Positions 1-8,694 are shown, counted from the stretch's first letter. The stretch: DNA of 64,000 bases from Polyangium jinanense (GCF_028435365.1 NZ_JAGTJJ010000051.1:1-64000), one strand, 5' to 3'. Notes: generated by a model from the letters alone, not told the origin. Program-made: numbers and translations.

Positions 1-183
1 GAATTCGACGCTTGGCGGAAGCGCAATCAGTATCAGCCGATGTCGTCGAGAAAGTTCTACAGGCGCACGGGCATGAGGTCCGCCTCGAACGGGACGGCTC
101 GCATGTACCCGGTCACGGTGATGCGTAGCGTCCCCGGGCCCTATGGCGCGAGCGATTACGACCACGAGGGGGGCGACGAATGA
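1..183 (+). CDS. C-terminal end of an unknown protein (cut by window edge)
   Basis: An open frame runs from the first base to TGA at 181-183 and gives 60 residues rich in Arg, Tyr, Met and Gly, ending DYDHEGGDE. The start lies outside the window. The stop overlaps the ATG of the next gene (ATGA), so the two are probably translationally coupled parts of one operon. I do not recognise the family. The basic, Tyr/Met-rich composition and the neighbours suggest a small plasmid or phage-type protein, which is inference only. Confidence 0.5.
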   Translation, partial: EFDAWRKRNQYQPMSSRKFYRRTGMRSASNGTARMYPVTVMRSVPGPYGASDYDHEGGDE

Positions 184-1046
184 CGCGCTACAGCTACCCC
201 CAGCGGCGCCCGTCTTCGCCGTGGGGCTCGACGTCCGGGAGACGGCCGCCCGCGCGCTCGTCGCCTGCTTCCGCCTCGCCGCGCGTGCGCCTCGATGATG
301 CGCCCTTCGCTCGCGTGCTGGACACCCTCGCGGGTCTCGGATCCCTCGAGAGCGACCACGCTGCGCCCGTTGCGCGCGCTCTCGACCGTGCTGGATTGCT
401 CGACCATGCGCGCCGCGAGGGGTGGACGGCGCTTCCTGCCTTCGATGTCCTCGCGCGGGCGCTCTCGACGGCCGAGCTCGTCGGCGCTGGGCTCGCGCGG
501 CTCGACGCGGGCGGCATGCGCCCGCAATGGCCCGCGCATCGCCTGTTGATCCCCTGGACGGCCGAGGCCGGCGCGGAGCACGAGCGGACCTTCGCCCGGC
601 GCTCGCTACTCCCCCCGGACGAACGCTTCCCGGTCACGATATGGCCCCCCGGGCGGCGCGCCCGTGGCCTGCTTCGGATCGGCCCGGAGGGCGCGACGAA
701 CGAGGCGCGCAAGGTGCTCGTCCCCGATGCCCTGGACGCGCTCGCGTTGCTCGCGTACGCCGAGGTGCGCGGGCGGGCGGCCGTCGCATACGTCGTGCCG
801 TGGCTCGAATGGCTCCCCCTCGATGATCTCCCCTTCGCGCCGGGCGATCGTGTCCACGTTTCGATCCCGCGCCCGCAAGGCTACGAGCTCGCGCGGCGGC
901 TCGCCGCTCGCGGGGTGAAGGTGCACGAGCTCGCGCCGCCCGGGGGCGCGTCGTGGGGGGAGACGTGGGAAGCGTACCGCGGCGAGGCCGAGGCGTGCGG
1001 GAAGCGCGGCGAGCACGAGGCGGAGCCCAGCGGGCGCGCGCAGTGA
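180..1046 (+). CDS. Toprim/primase-like protein with degenerate active site
   Basis: The product is 288 residues with a basic, Ser/Pro-rich N-terminus (about 1-40). The remainder follows the layout of Toprim-containing primase fragments of mobile elements: HRLLIPW near residue 121, then VPDALDALALLAYAE near 190, a strand-helix pair RVHVSIPRPQGYELARRLAA near 240, and GGASWGETWE where CHC2/Toprim proteins have a G-x-DW motif. In active Toprim domains the first element carries Glu and the later strand carries D-x-D; here these positions read Pro and SIP, so catalysis is unlikely. The start overlaps the upstream stop. The assignment rests on motif layout only. It could be an unrelated Rossmann-like protein. 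Confidence 0.4.
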   Translation: MTRYSYPQRRPSSPWGSTSGRRPPARSSPASASPRVRLDDAPFARVLDTLAGLGSLESDHAAPVARALDRAGLLDHARREGWTALPAFDVLARALSTAELVGAGLARLDAGGMRPQWPAHRLLIPWTAEAGAEHERTFARRSLLPPDERFPVTIWPPGRRARGLLRIGPEGATNEARKVLVPDALDALALLAYAEVRGRAAVAYVVPWLEWLPLDDLPFAPGDRVHVSIPRPQGYELARRLAARGVKVHELAPPGGASWGETWEAYRGEAEACGKRGEHEAEPSGRAQ

Positions 1047-1072
1047 TTACATTCCATTCTTGCTGCGTAGAG

Positions 1073-1897
1073 CTAATCCTCTATAAGATCTAGATACGAA
1101 CACAGCCGCTCCGCAGTGGTACGTACTAAGACTGTGTCGACAATTGACGGCAAGCCGCGTTCAATATGCGTTTGCACAGTGAGCCGATTTTGTTCCAGCA
1201 GAAATAGAATCCTGTCGGGCTCCGATATCATACTGTCCACGTATGGTCCTTTGCGTGTTGTCCACGTTCCCGACTCATCCTTTGGCATAATTTGCTCTAG
1301 ACGCAGCATCCAGCGACCGTCTCGGTGATCTGCCACGATGCAGGCCGTATTGCTTACGTCGGAATTTAATGCCCATTTCAGCATTGCGCAAACTTCGAGC
1401 ATTTCGCGCCGGTTGAGTTCCTGCAAGAGGGAGACGACGCCGCGAAAAAACGCGTCTGGGCCCTGCTCGTTTCGCAAGTACTCTTGTGCAAGCACGGCAA
1501 GGGGAACTGTCGCCGCGTCATCTACGGCTTCCATGAGGCCACGGATCGAGCGCCAAATCGTTTCATGCATGTAACGCGCTTCCTTGCGCTCGCTCCGAAG
1601 ACGCTCCTCAAGACGAGCAGCGATTTCCTCGGGTTGCATTTCTTCGTGCTTTGCCCATTCGCTCGTGATGGTATCCCAAAGCCGATGGGCCTCCTTTACC
1701 TTGCGCTGCGCATGCAATGAAGTCCCCCAACCGAGAATAGTGGGCAAGACGGAGATGCCACCAACTAACGCGAGCTGCCCAATGTCTGCGTTGGACGATT
1801 TGGCAAGCTCAGCGCCGACGCTGAGTGCCGTCGCAGCTACAGCCGAAACGATATCCTTCGATTCTATGGGATGGGGTGGTTTCTTGCTCTCGCTCAT
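1073..1897 (-). CDS. hypothetical protein with N-terminal membrane segment
   Basis: The product is about 274 residues from the ATG at 1897, chosen because AGGACGACC sits just upstream and because codon use becomes coherent there. Residues about 15-55 hold one or two hydrophobic stretches (VSAVAATALSVGAEL; LALVGGISVLPTILGWG). A charged helical region follows with EEIAARLEERLRSERKEARY, then an alpha/beta C-terminal half. The gene is visibly less GC-rich than its flanks and uses A/T-ending codons, which points to recent acquisition. It lies downstream of the GGDEF gene on the same strand, separated by 295 bp. I do not recognise the family. A membrane-anchored partner or effector of the GGDEF protein is possible but unproven. 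Confidence 0.7.
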   Translation of the reverse strand: MSESKKPPHPIESKDIVSAVAATALSVGAELAKSSNADIGQLALVGGISVLPTILGWGTSLHAQRKVKEAHRLWDTITSEWAKHEEMQPEEIAARLEERLRSERKEARYMHETIWRSIRGLMEAVDDAATVPLAVLAQEYLRNEQGPDAFFRGVVSLLQELNRREMLEVCAMLKWALNSDVSNTACIVADHRDGRWMLRLEQIMPKDESGTWTTRKGPYVDSMISEPDRILFLLEQNRLTVQTHIERGLPSIVDTVLVRTTAERLCSYLDLIED

Positions 1898-2192
1898 TGG
1901 TCGTCCTGGGTCTCGTTGGGATGGCTGCTTTGGCTTCGCACAGATCCTCGGTCGGATCAACAGCGCGGCATGCTCTCGGGGGCCGCTGCGATACCGTTGC
2001 TCGCAGCGCTCGTCCACCTCGCGGCCGTGCTCGTGCTGGCCCGCGGCGGCGCGCAACGGGGTCAAGTGGCATCGAGGGGACCGCGAACGGGATCAAGGCG
2101 CCTCGGCGGTCACGCGTCGTGACGGGCGCAGCGGGCCGAGGACGGCCAGGTAGGGCGATCGGCATTTTGACCCCTCGCGCCCCCTCCGCTGC
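1898..2192. other. intergenic stretch with possible remnant of a small membrane protein
   Basis: This separates two minus-strand cargo genes. On the plus strand an 83-codon frame (1871-2122) encodes two hydrophobic stretches, LALAHWSSWVSLGWLLWL and AAIPLLAALVHLAAVLVLA. Its first codons overlap the start of the minus-strand gene antisense, and it has no clear ribosome binding site, so I treat it as a possible remnant of the GC-rich backbone rather than a gene. The base composition changes sharply from AT-richer to GC-rich around 1900-1960. Confidence 0.3.
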
Positions 2193-3065
2193 CTAGATTT
2201 CGCGTTTGTGAGGGTTGAAGATCGTCACATCGCCAGCGCCAACGGCGATCGCACTCACGCGCGGGGTGTGCCTTTTCGACTCTTCTTTAGCGCGGTATTG
2301 CGCCTTGTCTGCCAGATCCAGAAGCGTCTTTGCGTCCGTGTTGGGGTCCGTTGCGCGCGCGCTCCCGCACGAGGCCGTGAGGACCAGACTTTCCTCACCG
2401 AGGACGAGGACATCCTTTGCGAGCTGCCGCGCGAAACTGTCGAGAAGCCTGCCGGCGGCTGCATCGTCCGCGTTTGGCAGGATGACGATTACCTCGTCGC
2501 CTCCCTCACCACGGTAGGCTTCGCCGCGCTCTCCGAACGTCGCAACGACGGCCTCCAGATATGCCCGGATCGCCGCGTCTCCGCCTTCGTGCCGGTGCTT
2601 ATCGTTGATTGCCTTGAGCCCGTTCATGTCGAGGTACACGACCGACAGCGGCGCCTCGTTGCTGGCTGAAAGCATCGCAATGGCAAGGTCGGTCTCCAAG
2701 TGCCGCTTCGCCAAGCACAATCCCATGGGGTCTCGGTCGCGGCCGGTTCGGAGTTGCTGCTGAAGCTCGGAAAGGCGCACGCGGCCACGATGACTAATTT
2801 TTAGGGTTATAGGTTTATTGTTGAGTGTCGCGTGAATGTGCTCGCCGAGCACAAGCTGCCTTCTTGCCAGCAATTCCCCCTCTCTTCCTGGGCTGAGGCT
2901 CTTCAGTTGGGCGAACCCGTCATTCAGATAGCCGTCGTGAATGAGCGAGACAACCATCTGCTGATCTTCAATGCGCTCAAAATGCCCCGGATGCTTGATT
3001 TCCCCGTCGCGATCCAGTCGCGCAAGAAACTGCATTTCCCTGACGCGTGCGTCCGTCCGGCTCAT
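2193..3065 (-). CDS. GGDEF-domain nucleotide cyclase-like protein
   Basis: The product is 290 residues and soluble. The N-terminal half (1-110) looks like a helical/winged-helix region (LIHDGYLNDGFAQLKSLS... RVRLSELQQQL). Residues about 138-275 form a GGDEF domain: the first metal-binding Asp lies in VVYLDMNGLKAIND (143-155), and the signature reads EGGDEV (187-192) in place of GGDEF. Catalytic acids and the guanine-contacting Asn are kept, so activity is plausible. No RxxD inhibitory site precedes the signature, and there is no sensor or membrane domain. The gene is AT-richer than the backbone. GGDEF enzymes normally make c-di-GMP; this compact, island-borne form could make another cyclic nucleotide, which is inference. 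Confidence 0.85.
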   Translation of the reverse strand: MSRTDARVREMQFLARLDRDGEIKHPGHFERIEDQQMVVSLIHDGYLNDGFAQLKSLSPGREGELLARRQLVLGEHIHATLNNKPITLKISHRGRVRLSELQQQLRTGRDRDPMGLCLAKRHLETDLAIAMLSASNEAPLSVVYLDMNGLKAINDKHRHEGGDAAIRAYLEAVVATFGERGEAYRGEGGDEVIVILPNADDAAAGRLLDSFARQLAKDVLVLGEESLVLTASCGSARATDPNTDAKTLLDLADKAQYRAKEESKRHTPRVSAIAVGAGDVTIFNPHKREI

Positions 3066-3656
3066 TGTTTGAACTTATCATGGTCCGTTCACGGCGGGCC
3101 AAGCGACCGGCAAACGCACGGGCGCGGTAGAAGCTCCTCGGCCTCGGCGGGCGCGTCGCGCGGGCCGCTGGGGTGCGCCATGGCGCGAGGCTCGACGCCG
3201 GCCTCGTGCTCGTGCTCCTCGGCGCGGGGTGTCCTCGGCGGGGGGGGCGGCGCTCGCCGATCGGCTCACGGTCGCCTGCTACCGGGCCGAGGACGCATCG
3301 ACGGGGGACGGGGGGACCTCGCGCCCGCGTCGAGCCGCTGTAGCTCGTCCTGGGGACCGCTCCGCGCCGCCGCTGGCGTTCGGGGTGCTCGTGCTCGTCG
3401 GGGGGACCTCGCGCCCGTGGGGAGCTGCTACCGGGCGTCCTCGCGCCGCTGGGGGCCGCTGGGGGGCCCGCTGGCGTTCGGCGAGGTCCGCGGGGCGCTG
3501 GGAGACCATGCGCGCGCCGAGGCGCCGCTCGTGCTGCGCGCCGCCGCTGCGCGGACGGGGGAGAGCGGCGAGGGGGTGCGTTCGGCAAGGTGCTCGCGGC
3601 GCTCGTGCTCGTCCTCACCCTCGATGCTCTCCGGCTCCCATGGGGCGCCGCTCGTG
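3066..3656. other. GC-rich non-coding stretch with short direct repeats
   Basis: About 590 bp with no credible gene: all open frames are Arg/Pro/Ser-rich and lack ribosome binding sites. Short strings recur, for example GGGGGACCTCGCGCCCG near 3311 and 3401 and GCTGGCGTTCGG near 3370 and 3470, so the stretch looks like decayed repeats. It directly precedes the iteron-like array. Confidence 0.5.
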
Positions 3657-3925
3657 CTGACGGTTCTGACGGATCGCTGACGGATCGACCCCCCTATCCG
3701 TCAGTCTTTTTGCCAAGCGTTCCGTGCCCTTGGCGGACACCCTGACGGAACTGACACATCTTTGCAGGGGGGGACCTATACGCGTGCGCGCACGCGCGCC
3801 TATGGCGCCATAGGGGCCGTTATCCGTCAGATCCGTCAGCACGGCCGCAAGCATGCGAAACCGCTGCAAAAAATGCTGACGGTTCTTCCCCTCGATGCGT
3901 CAGTGATCCGTCAAGGATGCGTCAG
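3657..3925. repeat. iteron-like array of CTGACGG/CCGTCAG sites
   Basis: The 7-mer CTGACGG or its complement CCGTCAG occurs at 3657, 3666, 3677, 3698, 3742, 3824, 3833 and 3876. Near matches occur at 3751, 3898, 3908 and 3919. Several extend to CTGACGGATC or ATCCGTCAG. Most sit in groups spaced 9-11 bp, about one helical turn, in both orientations. A perfect 12-bp palindrome TATGGCGCCATA lies in the middle at 3801-3812, next to alternating GCGCGCAC sequence. Clustered phased repeats of this kind are typical of plasmid replication or partition sites and of operators. No Rep gene is visible next to it, so the role is unproven. Confidence 0.6.
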
Positions 3926-4269
3926 GGCGGGCCATTCCCGCGCCGCCGCTCGCGCTCCTCGCGCGATGGCCGAGGGCTTTGCACAGATTGGCGAGGCTGT
4001 GCATTCTGTCGGCATACCTCTGGAAACAGTGTAGGGGGATAGGCAGGCAAGTGGGAGGCGACTTTCCCGCGAGCCTCCCTACGCGTCAAAATCGTTGGTG
4101 ACGCTGGGAACACGGCGAATCCTGCGATCTCGTGCGTATCGTGAACGTGAATGTCGGAGCTGGTTTCCCTTACCGCTCTCGTTTCGTGCACGCTATCCGC
4201 GAAAAACGCGCGTCGCTGCGCCTCGCCCCTGGCCGCAATGGCGCCGCGTTGCTATGCTCCGCGTGCACA
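3926..4269. other. intergenic region, no gene seen
   Basis: This 344-bp stretch between the iteron-like array and the ribbon-helix-helix gene has moderate GC. A longer reading frame beginning at 4132 could extend the downstream gene by 46 residues, but that stretch is basic and unlike the domain that follows. No strong promoter or hairpin was seen. Confidence 0.4.
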
Positions 4270-5382
4270 ATGGGCCGCCCCCGACGATGTTTCAGTGAGC
4301 CGGCCTCCGAATTCGTGTCCTTTCGGCTCACGCGGGCCGAGGCCGAGGCGCTGCAATCAGCGGCCGAGGAGGCCGGGATCGCGAGGAACGAATACGCCCG
4401 GCGCACGATGCTCGGCCATCTGTCCAGCCGAGGCTACGCGCCGCCCGCGCCGCCTCGCGCCCTTCGCCGCGTCTCTCCCGTCGATGCCGGGCCGCGCGAG
4501 CCGCGCGAGCCGATCCCGCTGCGCGCATCCTCCGCGCCCGCGCTCGCCGAGGCGCCTGCGTGCCGCAACGTCGTGAGCCTCGATGCGCGCCCCCCTCCGC
4601 GCTCGCCGAGGCGCCCGTCCTCGGCCGCTGCGCGCCGATCGATCGGGACGAGCGCACCCCTTGCCGCTCCCCTCGCCGATCCGCCTCTCGACGCCGCGCC
4701 CGTGCTCGCCGAGGCGCGCCCGCTGCGCCCGTCTGTCGAGACGAACGGAGCCGCGCCGCTCGCCGCTCCCCTCGATGCCGGTCCGGCCGATCGTCCCCCG
4801 TCTGCGCCCGCCGAGGCCGAGGCGCCTCGCCGCGAGCCGCGCGAGCCGATCGGCGAGCACGAGGCGCGCCTCGATGATCCGGGCCGCCCGGCGTCCCCTC
4901 GCGCCGCCGCTGCGCCCGCCGAGGCCGAGGAAGCTCTCGAGGTCCGGCCGGCGCTTCCGACGCTCGCCGCGAGCGCGACGCGCGAGGCTCACGAGGCCGC
5001 CGTCGATGCGCCCGCCGAGGCCGATCCGGATCACGCTCTCGACGCGCCGCCCGCTTCCGTGCACGAGCTCGCCGAGGTCTCCGCGAACGAGGCGCGCCTC
5101 GATGATGCCCCGGAGCTCTCCGAAGCAGGGGCGGCCGTCCTCGCGGCGGCGCGGTCCCTCGCCGCGCTGGATCCCTCCGCGCCGATCCCCGCGCCCGTGC
5201 TCGTCCTCGAGGCGCACGTCGGCGGGATGCCCCTCGAGGAAGCGCGCGCGGCCGTGCTCGTGCTCGTCACGCGCGGCGAGCTCGCGGCCGAGGCGGGCGA
5301 CGACGCGAGCGGCCTCGCGCCCGTCGATGCGTCCGGACGAACGATCACCGCGGTCCGCCTCGCGACCGCATTGGAGGGTTGA
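4270..5382 (+). CDS. ribbon-helix-helix / MobC-like protein with long Ala-Pro-rich tail
   Basis: The product is 370 residues from the ATG at 4270. Residues 10-50 (FVSFRLTRAEAEALQSAAEE, then GIARNEYARRTMLG) match the plan of plasmid mobilisation MobC-type proteins and ribbon-helix-helix DNA-binding domains: a basic beta strand followed by two helices. Everything after about residue 60 is low-complexity Ala/Pro/Glu/Arg sequence with recurrent EARLDDPG-like strings, probably disordered, with a more ordered segment near 325-365. The start is chosen because the earlier in-frame ATG at 4132 adds an unrelated basic segment. The stop at 5380-5382 is 2 bp before the next start, so the genes form an operon. 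The likely role is DNA binding in replication or relaxosome function of the backbone element. Confidence 0.6.
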   Translation: MGRPRRCFSEPASEFVSFRLTRAEAEALQSAAEEAGIARNEYARRTMLGHLSSRGYAPPAPPRALRRVSPVDAGPREPREPIPLRASSAPALAEAPACRNVVSLDARPPPRSPRRPSSAAARRSIGTSAPLAAPLADPPLDAAPVLAEARPLRPSVETNGAAPLAAPLDAGPADRPPSAPAEAEAPRREPREPIGEHEARLDDPGRPASPRAAAAPAEAEEALEVRPALPTLAASATREAHEAAVDAPAEADPDHALDAPPASVHELAEVSANEARLDDAPELSEAGAAVLAAARSLAALDPSAPIPAPVLVLEAHVGGMPLEEARAAVLVLVTRGELAAEAGDDASGLAPVDASGRTITAVRLATALEG

Positions 5383-5384
5383 CC

Positions 5385-5903
5385 GTGCTCCCGAACCTCG
5401 CGGCCGAGGTGGCATTCTGGCAAAAGGCGTTCGGCCTCGATGATTGGACGATCGAGGCGCGCCACGTCGAGGATCTCCGGTATCCGTGCCATGACGCGGG
5501 CGCGGGATACCCGACGAAGGGGGAACGCATGGCGGGACTGTGCGACGCCGATCGCGTTGCGCGGACCGCAAGGATCCGGATCTGCACGCCGCGCACGTTT
5601 CGCCAGCTACGACAATGGCCCGAGGCCGTCTGTCACGAGGTCATGCACGTCCTCGGCGCGGCGTACCGCACGCCCGGGTGGACCATTCAAAACGAGCATC
5701 GGACGATCAATGTCGTTGCCCCTATGCTGGTCAAGGCGAGGCGCAAGGATCCAGCGCTCGCCGCTCGCGCGGCCGGGGTTTTCGCGGAAGCATGCCGCCG
5801 CTGCGCCGCTGCTCTTTCTCCGCCCACGAAATCGCCGATCATCGCGGAAGCCGATCGAGCCGCCGCAATGAGTGTTTCGCCGCCCGCGGGCGGCGCTCGA
5901 TGA
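5385..5903 (+). CDS. putative zinc metallopeptidase-like protein (HEXXH)
   Basis: The product is about 172 residues. The GTG at 5385 is preferred over the TTG at 5379 because GGAGGG at 5373-5378 is then correctly spaced. The N-terminus NLAAEVAFWQKAFGLDDWTI resembles phage and plasmid proteins that begin with a Trp-rich helix and carry a minimal metallopeptidase domain. The motif CHEVMHVLG (about residues 85-93) supplies the zinc-binding HEXXH, and NEH about 14 residues later offers possible third ligands. It has no signal peptide. It is translationally close to the upstream MobC-like gene. The substrate is unknown; antirestriction or protein-processing roles occur among similar mobile-element proteins, but nothing here decides. 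Confidence 0.65.
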   Translation: MLPNLAAEVAFWQKAFGLDDWTIEARHVEDLRYPCHDAGAGYPTKGERMAGLCDADRVARTARIRICTPRTFRQLRQWPEAVCHEVMHVLGAAYRTPGWTIQNEHRTINVVAPMLVKARRKDPALAARAAGVFAEACRRCAAALSPPTKSPIIAEADRAAAMSVSPPAGGAR

Positions 5904-5918
5904 AAGGAAGCGTTTCCC

Positions 5919-7262
5919 ATGAAAAACCCTCTCGGCCGTCTGTTTTCCGCTCTCGGGGGGACCTCCGCGCCCGCGCCCGCTGCGCCCCCGTCTCGCCCGG
6001 CATTGCCGCCCGCTCCCCCCTCGTCGCCGTCTGTCGAGGTCCAGCGCGCCGAGGCGGCCGTCCTCGAATGCGAGCGGGCCGAGGCCGACGCGCAAGCGGT
6101 GCTCACGGCGGCCCGTCTGCCCTACGAGGACGCGCAGCGCGCGCACCAAGCGGCCCGTCGAGCGTTGCACGAGGCCGAGGACGCGGCGGCCTCGGCTCCC
6201 GACGACGAGCGCGCGGCATCGACGCTCGCGGCGGCGCAGCAAGCCGAGGCGCGCGCCGCTGGGATCCTCGCGTCCTTCTCGCGGCGGCATGCTGCGGCTG
6301 GCGCGTCTCTCGAAAAGGCGCGCGCGGCGCTCGCGGCGGCGCGGACGCGTCTCGAGGGGGCTCGCGCGGACGCCGATCGGGCCGAGGCCGAGGCGCGCAT
6401 CGTGCGGGCCGGAGAGGACGCGCAAAAGGCGAGCGCGGCCTACGTCTCGACGCACCCCGGGCCGAAGCTCGCGGCGATCCTCGACATGTCGCGCAAGGCG
6501 TTCGGCGAGGCGCGGGCCCGCGCCGGAGCGCTGCGCGCCGAGGTGTTCGCCGCTCTCGACGCGGGGGAGGCGGGCGATCGGCGAGCGCTCGCGGCGGAGC
6601 CGCATCGGGCCCGGGAGATCAAGGCCGAGGCCGAGGAGCGCCGCGCCGCCGCTCGTGCCGTCCTGGAATCCCTCGCCGATGTCGAGCGCTGGTATGCGCA
6701 CGCTGCGCCGGCCGTTGCCATGCTGGCGCTCGCGGGCGAGCTCGAACGCGAGGCGCGCGGGATGCTCGCCGAGCTCGCGGCCGAGGCGCACGAGGCCGGC
6801 GTCGATGCGCGCAAGCTGGGAAGCGAATTCGAGCCGGTGACTCCGAAGCTCGCCGAGGCGGCCGTGATGCTCGGTCGGTTCCTGGGAAGACCCGCCGAGG
6901 AGCGGACCGAAGCCGAGCGGCAATCGTACACGATCGATGTCGCGATCATGCGAGCACTCTCGACGCAATGGAGCCTGTCGGATCGATTGCACGAGGGAAA
7001 CTTCGGGCGGGCCCTTTCGAGCGAGGAGCGGGCGCGCCTGCTTCTACGCGATCCGGCCGGGAAGCCCCGGGCGATGCTGCGCGCCGATCATGCGCGCTTG
7101 GTCGAGCGGGGTGATCGGAAGGCGCTGGAATACGAGGAGAAGCAGGGACGGGGGACGGCTCCGAGGCTGGCAGCGATGCGAGATGAGGACGAGCAGACGG
7201 CGGCCGAGGCGCGCGCCCGTGTGCAAGGTCGGGATGGGCGCGGGATGTTCGTCACGAATTGA
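5919..7262 (+). CDS. long coiled-coil protein of unknown function
   Basis: The product is 447 residues with a good ribosome binding site (GAAAGGAAG about 8 bp before ATG). A basic N-terminus and a Pro/Ala linker (15-45) lead into a long Ala/Glu/Arg helical region (45-260) with heptad character. A more globular C-terminal part contains EFEPVTPKLAEAAVMLGRFL and ALSTQWSLSDRLHE. It has no membrane segments and no recognised domain. It sits in the same operon as the ribbon-helix-helix and HEXXH genes and shares their extreme GC3. A structural or DNA-handling role in the mobile element is possible. Confidence 0.7.
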   Translation: MKNPLGRLFSALGGTSAPAPAAPPSRPALPPAPPSSPSVEVQRAEAAVLECERAEADAQAVLTAARLPYEDAQRAHQAARRALHEAEDAAASAPDDERAASTLAAAQQAEARAAGILASFSRRHAAAGASLEKARAALAAARTRLEGARADADRAEAEARIVRAGEDAQKASAAYVSTHPGPKLAAILDMSRKAFGEARARAGALRAEVFAALDAGEAGDRRALAAEPHRAREIKAEAEERRAAARAVLESLADVERWYAHAAPAVAMLALAGELEREARGMLAELAAEAHEAGVDARKLGSEFEPVTPKLAEAAVMLGRFLGRPAEERTEAERQSYTIDVAIMRALSTQWSLSDRLHEGNFGRALSSEERARLLLRDPAGKPRAMLRADHARLVERGDRKALEYEEKQGRGTAPRLAAMRDEDEQTAAEARARVQGRDGRGMFVTN

Positions 7263-7309
7263 GCGCCGCTCCCCCTCGCCGCTCCCTTCCGCTCTCCTGG
7301 ACAATCGCG

Positions 7310-7440
7310 CCCTGCATCGAGGCGCCTGGGGCGTCGGCCTCGTTCGGCTCGACGTGACCCCCGGCGAGCGCCGCGAGCGCCGCGAGGACGGCCGCGAGCT
7401 CGTGCTCGTGCACTTCACCCGGGCGACGCGGCTCGACGCG
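7310..7440. repeat. 150-bp direct repeat, copy R1 (left of SEC-C gene)
   Basis: This copy begins CCTGCATCGAGGCGCC and ends near GCTCGACGCG. It contains a near-perfect core with GGCGAGCGCCGCGAGCGCC and GTGCACTTCACCCGGGCG that recurs at 8720-9020. It sits between the end of the coiled-coil gene and the lower-GC SEC-C gene. Both strands are open through the unit, so it could derive from repetitive coding sequence. Confidence 0.75.
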
Positions 7441-7551
7441 CAAGGATGGCGCGGCGCGAGGAGGTCGATGCGGCGTCGTGGCTCACCGGCCTCGGCCCCT
7501 AGCTTCGCCAGTAATTTGACTTCGTTCCTGTTTTGTCAGAACCCAAGCAGC

Positions 7552-8694
7552 GTGAAGCTTGGTCGCAATGTTCTATGTTGGTGCGGCTCTGGAAAGAAAT
7601 ACAAGCGGTGTCACCTTGATCGCGAATCTGAGATGCGACCCAACCCATGGGAGATCGCGGAGAAAATTCGAACCGAATTTTCTTGGAAGACTTGCCTTCA
7701 CCCGCAAGCAGGCTCCCATACCTGTAACGGTCCCAGCATCCGTGCTCATACAATTCGACGCGCGGCCGATCTCGCACGCATTGCACGACGGGGTCACGTC
7801 TACTATGTGGCCCCCGACTTTCAGACATTGAACCGAACCGGCGGCAAGGCGGAGCCAAGGCTCGTGGGAATAAACCGCGCATCCACTTTTACTGGCTTTT
7901 GCGCGCGGCACGACAGCGCGCTCTTTGCCCCGCTTGAGACAGACGAGTTTCGTTGCACACCCGAGCAGGCCCATCGATTACTTTACCGTCCCGTCGCCCA
8001 TGAATTATACAAGAAAATTGCACAGCAACGAAGCACCGCCGTTTTTCGTGACATCGACCGAGGGCGTGATTATGCGGACCAAGTCATCGTTCAGCAATGG
8101 TGCGATCACAGGAGCTTGGGCACCGACGCAGCTATCCGCCACCTTGCCGAGCTAAAGGCCATGCTCGATGAGGAACTCGCGAGACAACAATACGAGAAGA
8201 TGCGGGCCCTCATTATCGACCTTGACAGAACTCCCGATGTACTATGCGCAGGAGTCACGCAACCAGACTTCTCCTTCGATGGAGTCCTGCTGCAAGATCT
8301 GTCGGACACGATTCGGCCCGCACTGTCCGTAGGATTTAATATCTTGGCAACGAGCACCGGCGGGATGGTTGTTTTTGTATGGCATTCGGAGATGGGTGGA
8401 CCTGCGAGACGTCTCCTAGACTCGTTAATAAGGCTGCCGGTTCAAGAGATCCCGCACGCCGCGATTAGATTTGCGTTTGAAAACTTCGAGAATCTCTACC
8501 TCCGTCCTGAATGGTGGGAGGGGTTGGGTCGTCAGCATCGCGAACGGCTGACGGAACGCATGATGAGTATCGTGCCGTTCCCGGCTCGTTTGGAGGACGA
8601 CGGAATGCGGGCAATTGCGTGGCAGGTGATGGGCCTTTACGAGCTTCACGACGGCATCTTGCGTCCGCTGTCTTCGACTTTGGCTTCCGTGTGA
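7552..8694 (+). CDS. SEC-C motif protein, lower-GC cargo gene
   Basis: The product is 380 residues if GTG 7552 is the start (KLGRNVLCWCGSGKKYKRCH); TTG 7516 is an alternative, and neither has a clear ribosome binding site. The first 20 residues are a SEC-C zinc motif (CWCGSGKKYKRCH). A second Cys/His-rich segment follows (CLHPQAGSHTC, then IRAHTIRRAADLARIAR), an arrangement found in island-borne SEC-C proteins of unknown function. The rest is alpha/beta, with ETDEFRCTPEQAHRLLYRPV and YADQVIVQQWCDH among its conserved-looking strings. GC is clearly below that of its neighbours, and 150-bp repeats lie on both sides, so it looks like inserted cargo. A phage-defence role is possible but not shown. 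Confidence 0.75.
   Translation: MKLGRNVLCWCGSGKKYKRCHLDRESEMRPNPWEIAEKIRTEFSWKTCLHPQAGSHTCNGPSIRAHTIRRAADLARIARRGHVYYVAPDFQTLNRTGGKAEPRLVGINRASTFTGFCARHDSALFAPLETDEFRCTPEQAHRLLYRPVAHELYKKIAQQRSTAVFRDIDRGRDYADQVIVQQWCDHRSLGTDAAIRHLAELKAMLDEELARQQYEKMRALIIDLDRTPDVLCAGVTQPDFSFDGVLLQDLSDTIRPALSVGFNILATSTGGMVVFVWHSEMGGPARRLLDSLIRLPVQEIPHAAIRFAFENFENLYLRPEWWEGLGRQHRERLTERMMSIVPFPARLEDDGMRAIAWQVMGLYELHDGILRPLSSTLASV

Noticed and set aside
1871..2122. Plus-strand 83-residue hydrophobic protein
   Set aside because: It overlaps the start of a better supported minus-strand gene antisense and has no ribosome binding site; kept only as a possible remnant.
3095..3660. Coding gene in the GC-rich stretch before the iteron-like array
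   Set aside because: All six frames give Arg/Pro/Ser-rich sequence with no ribosome binding site or domain.
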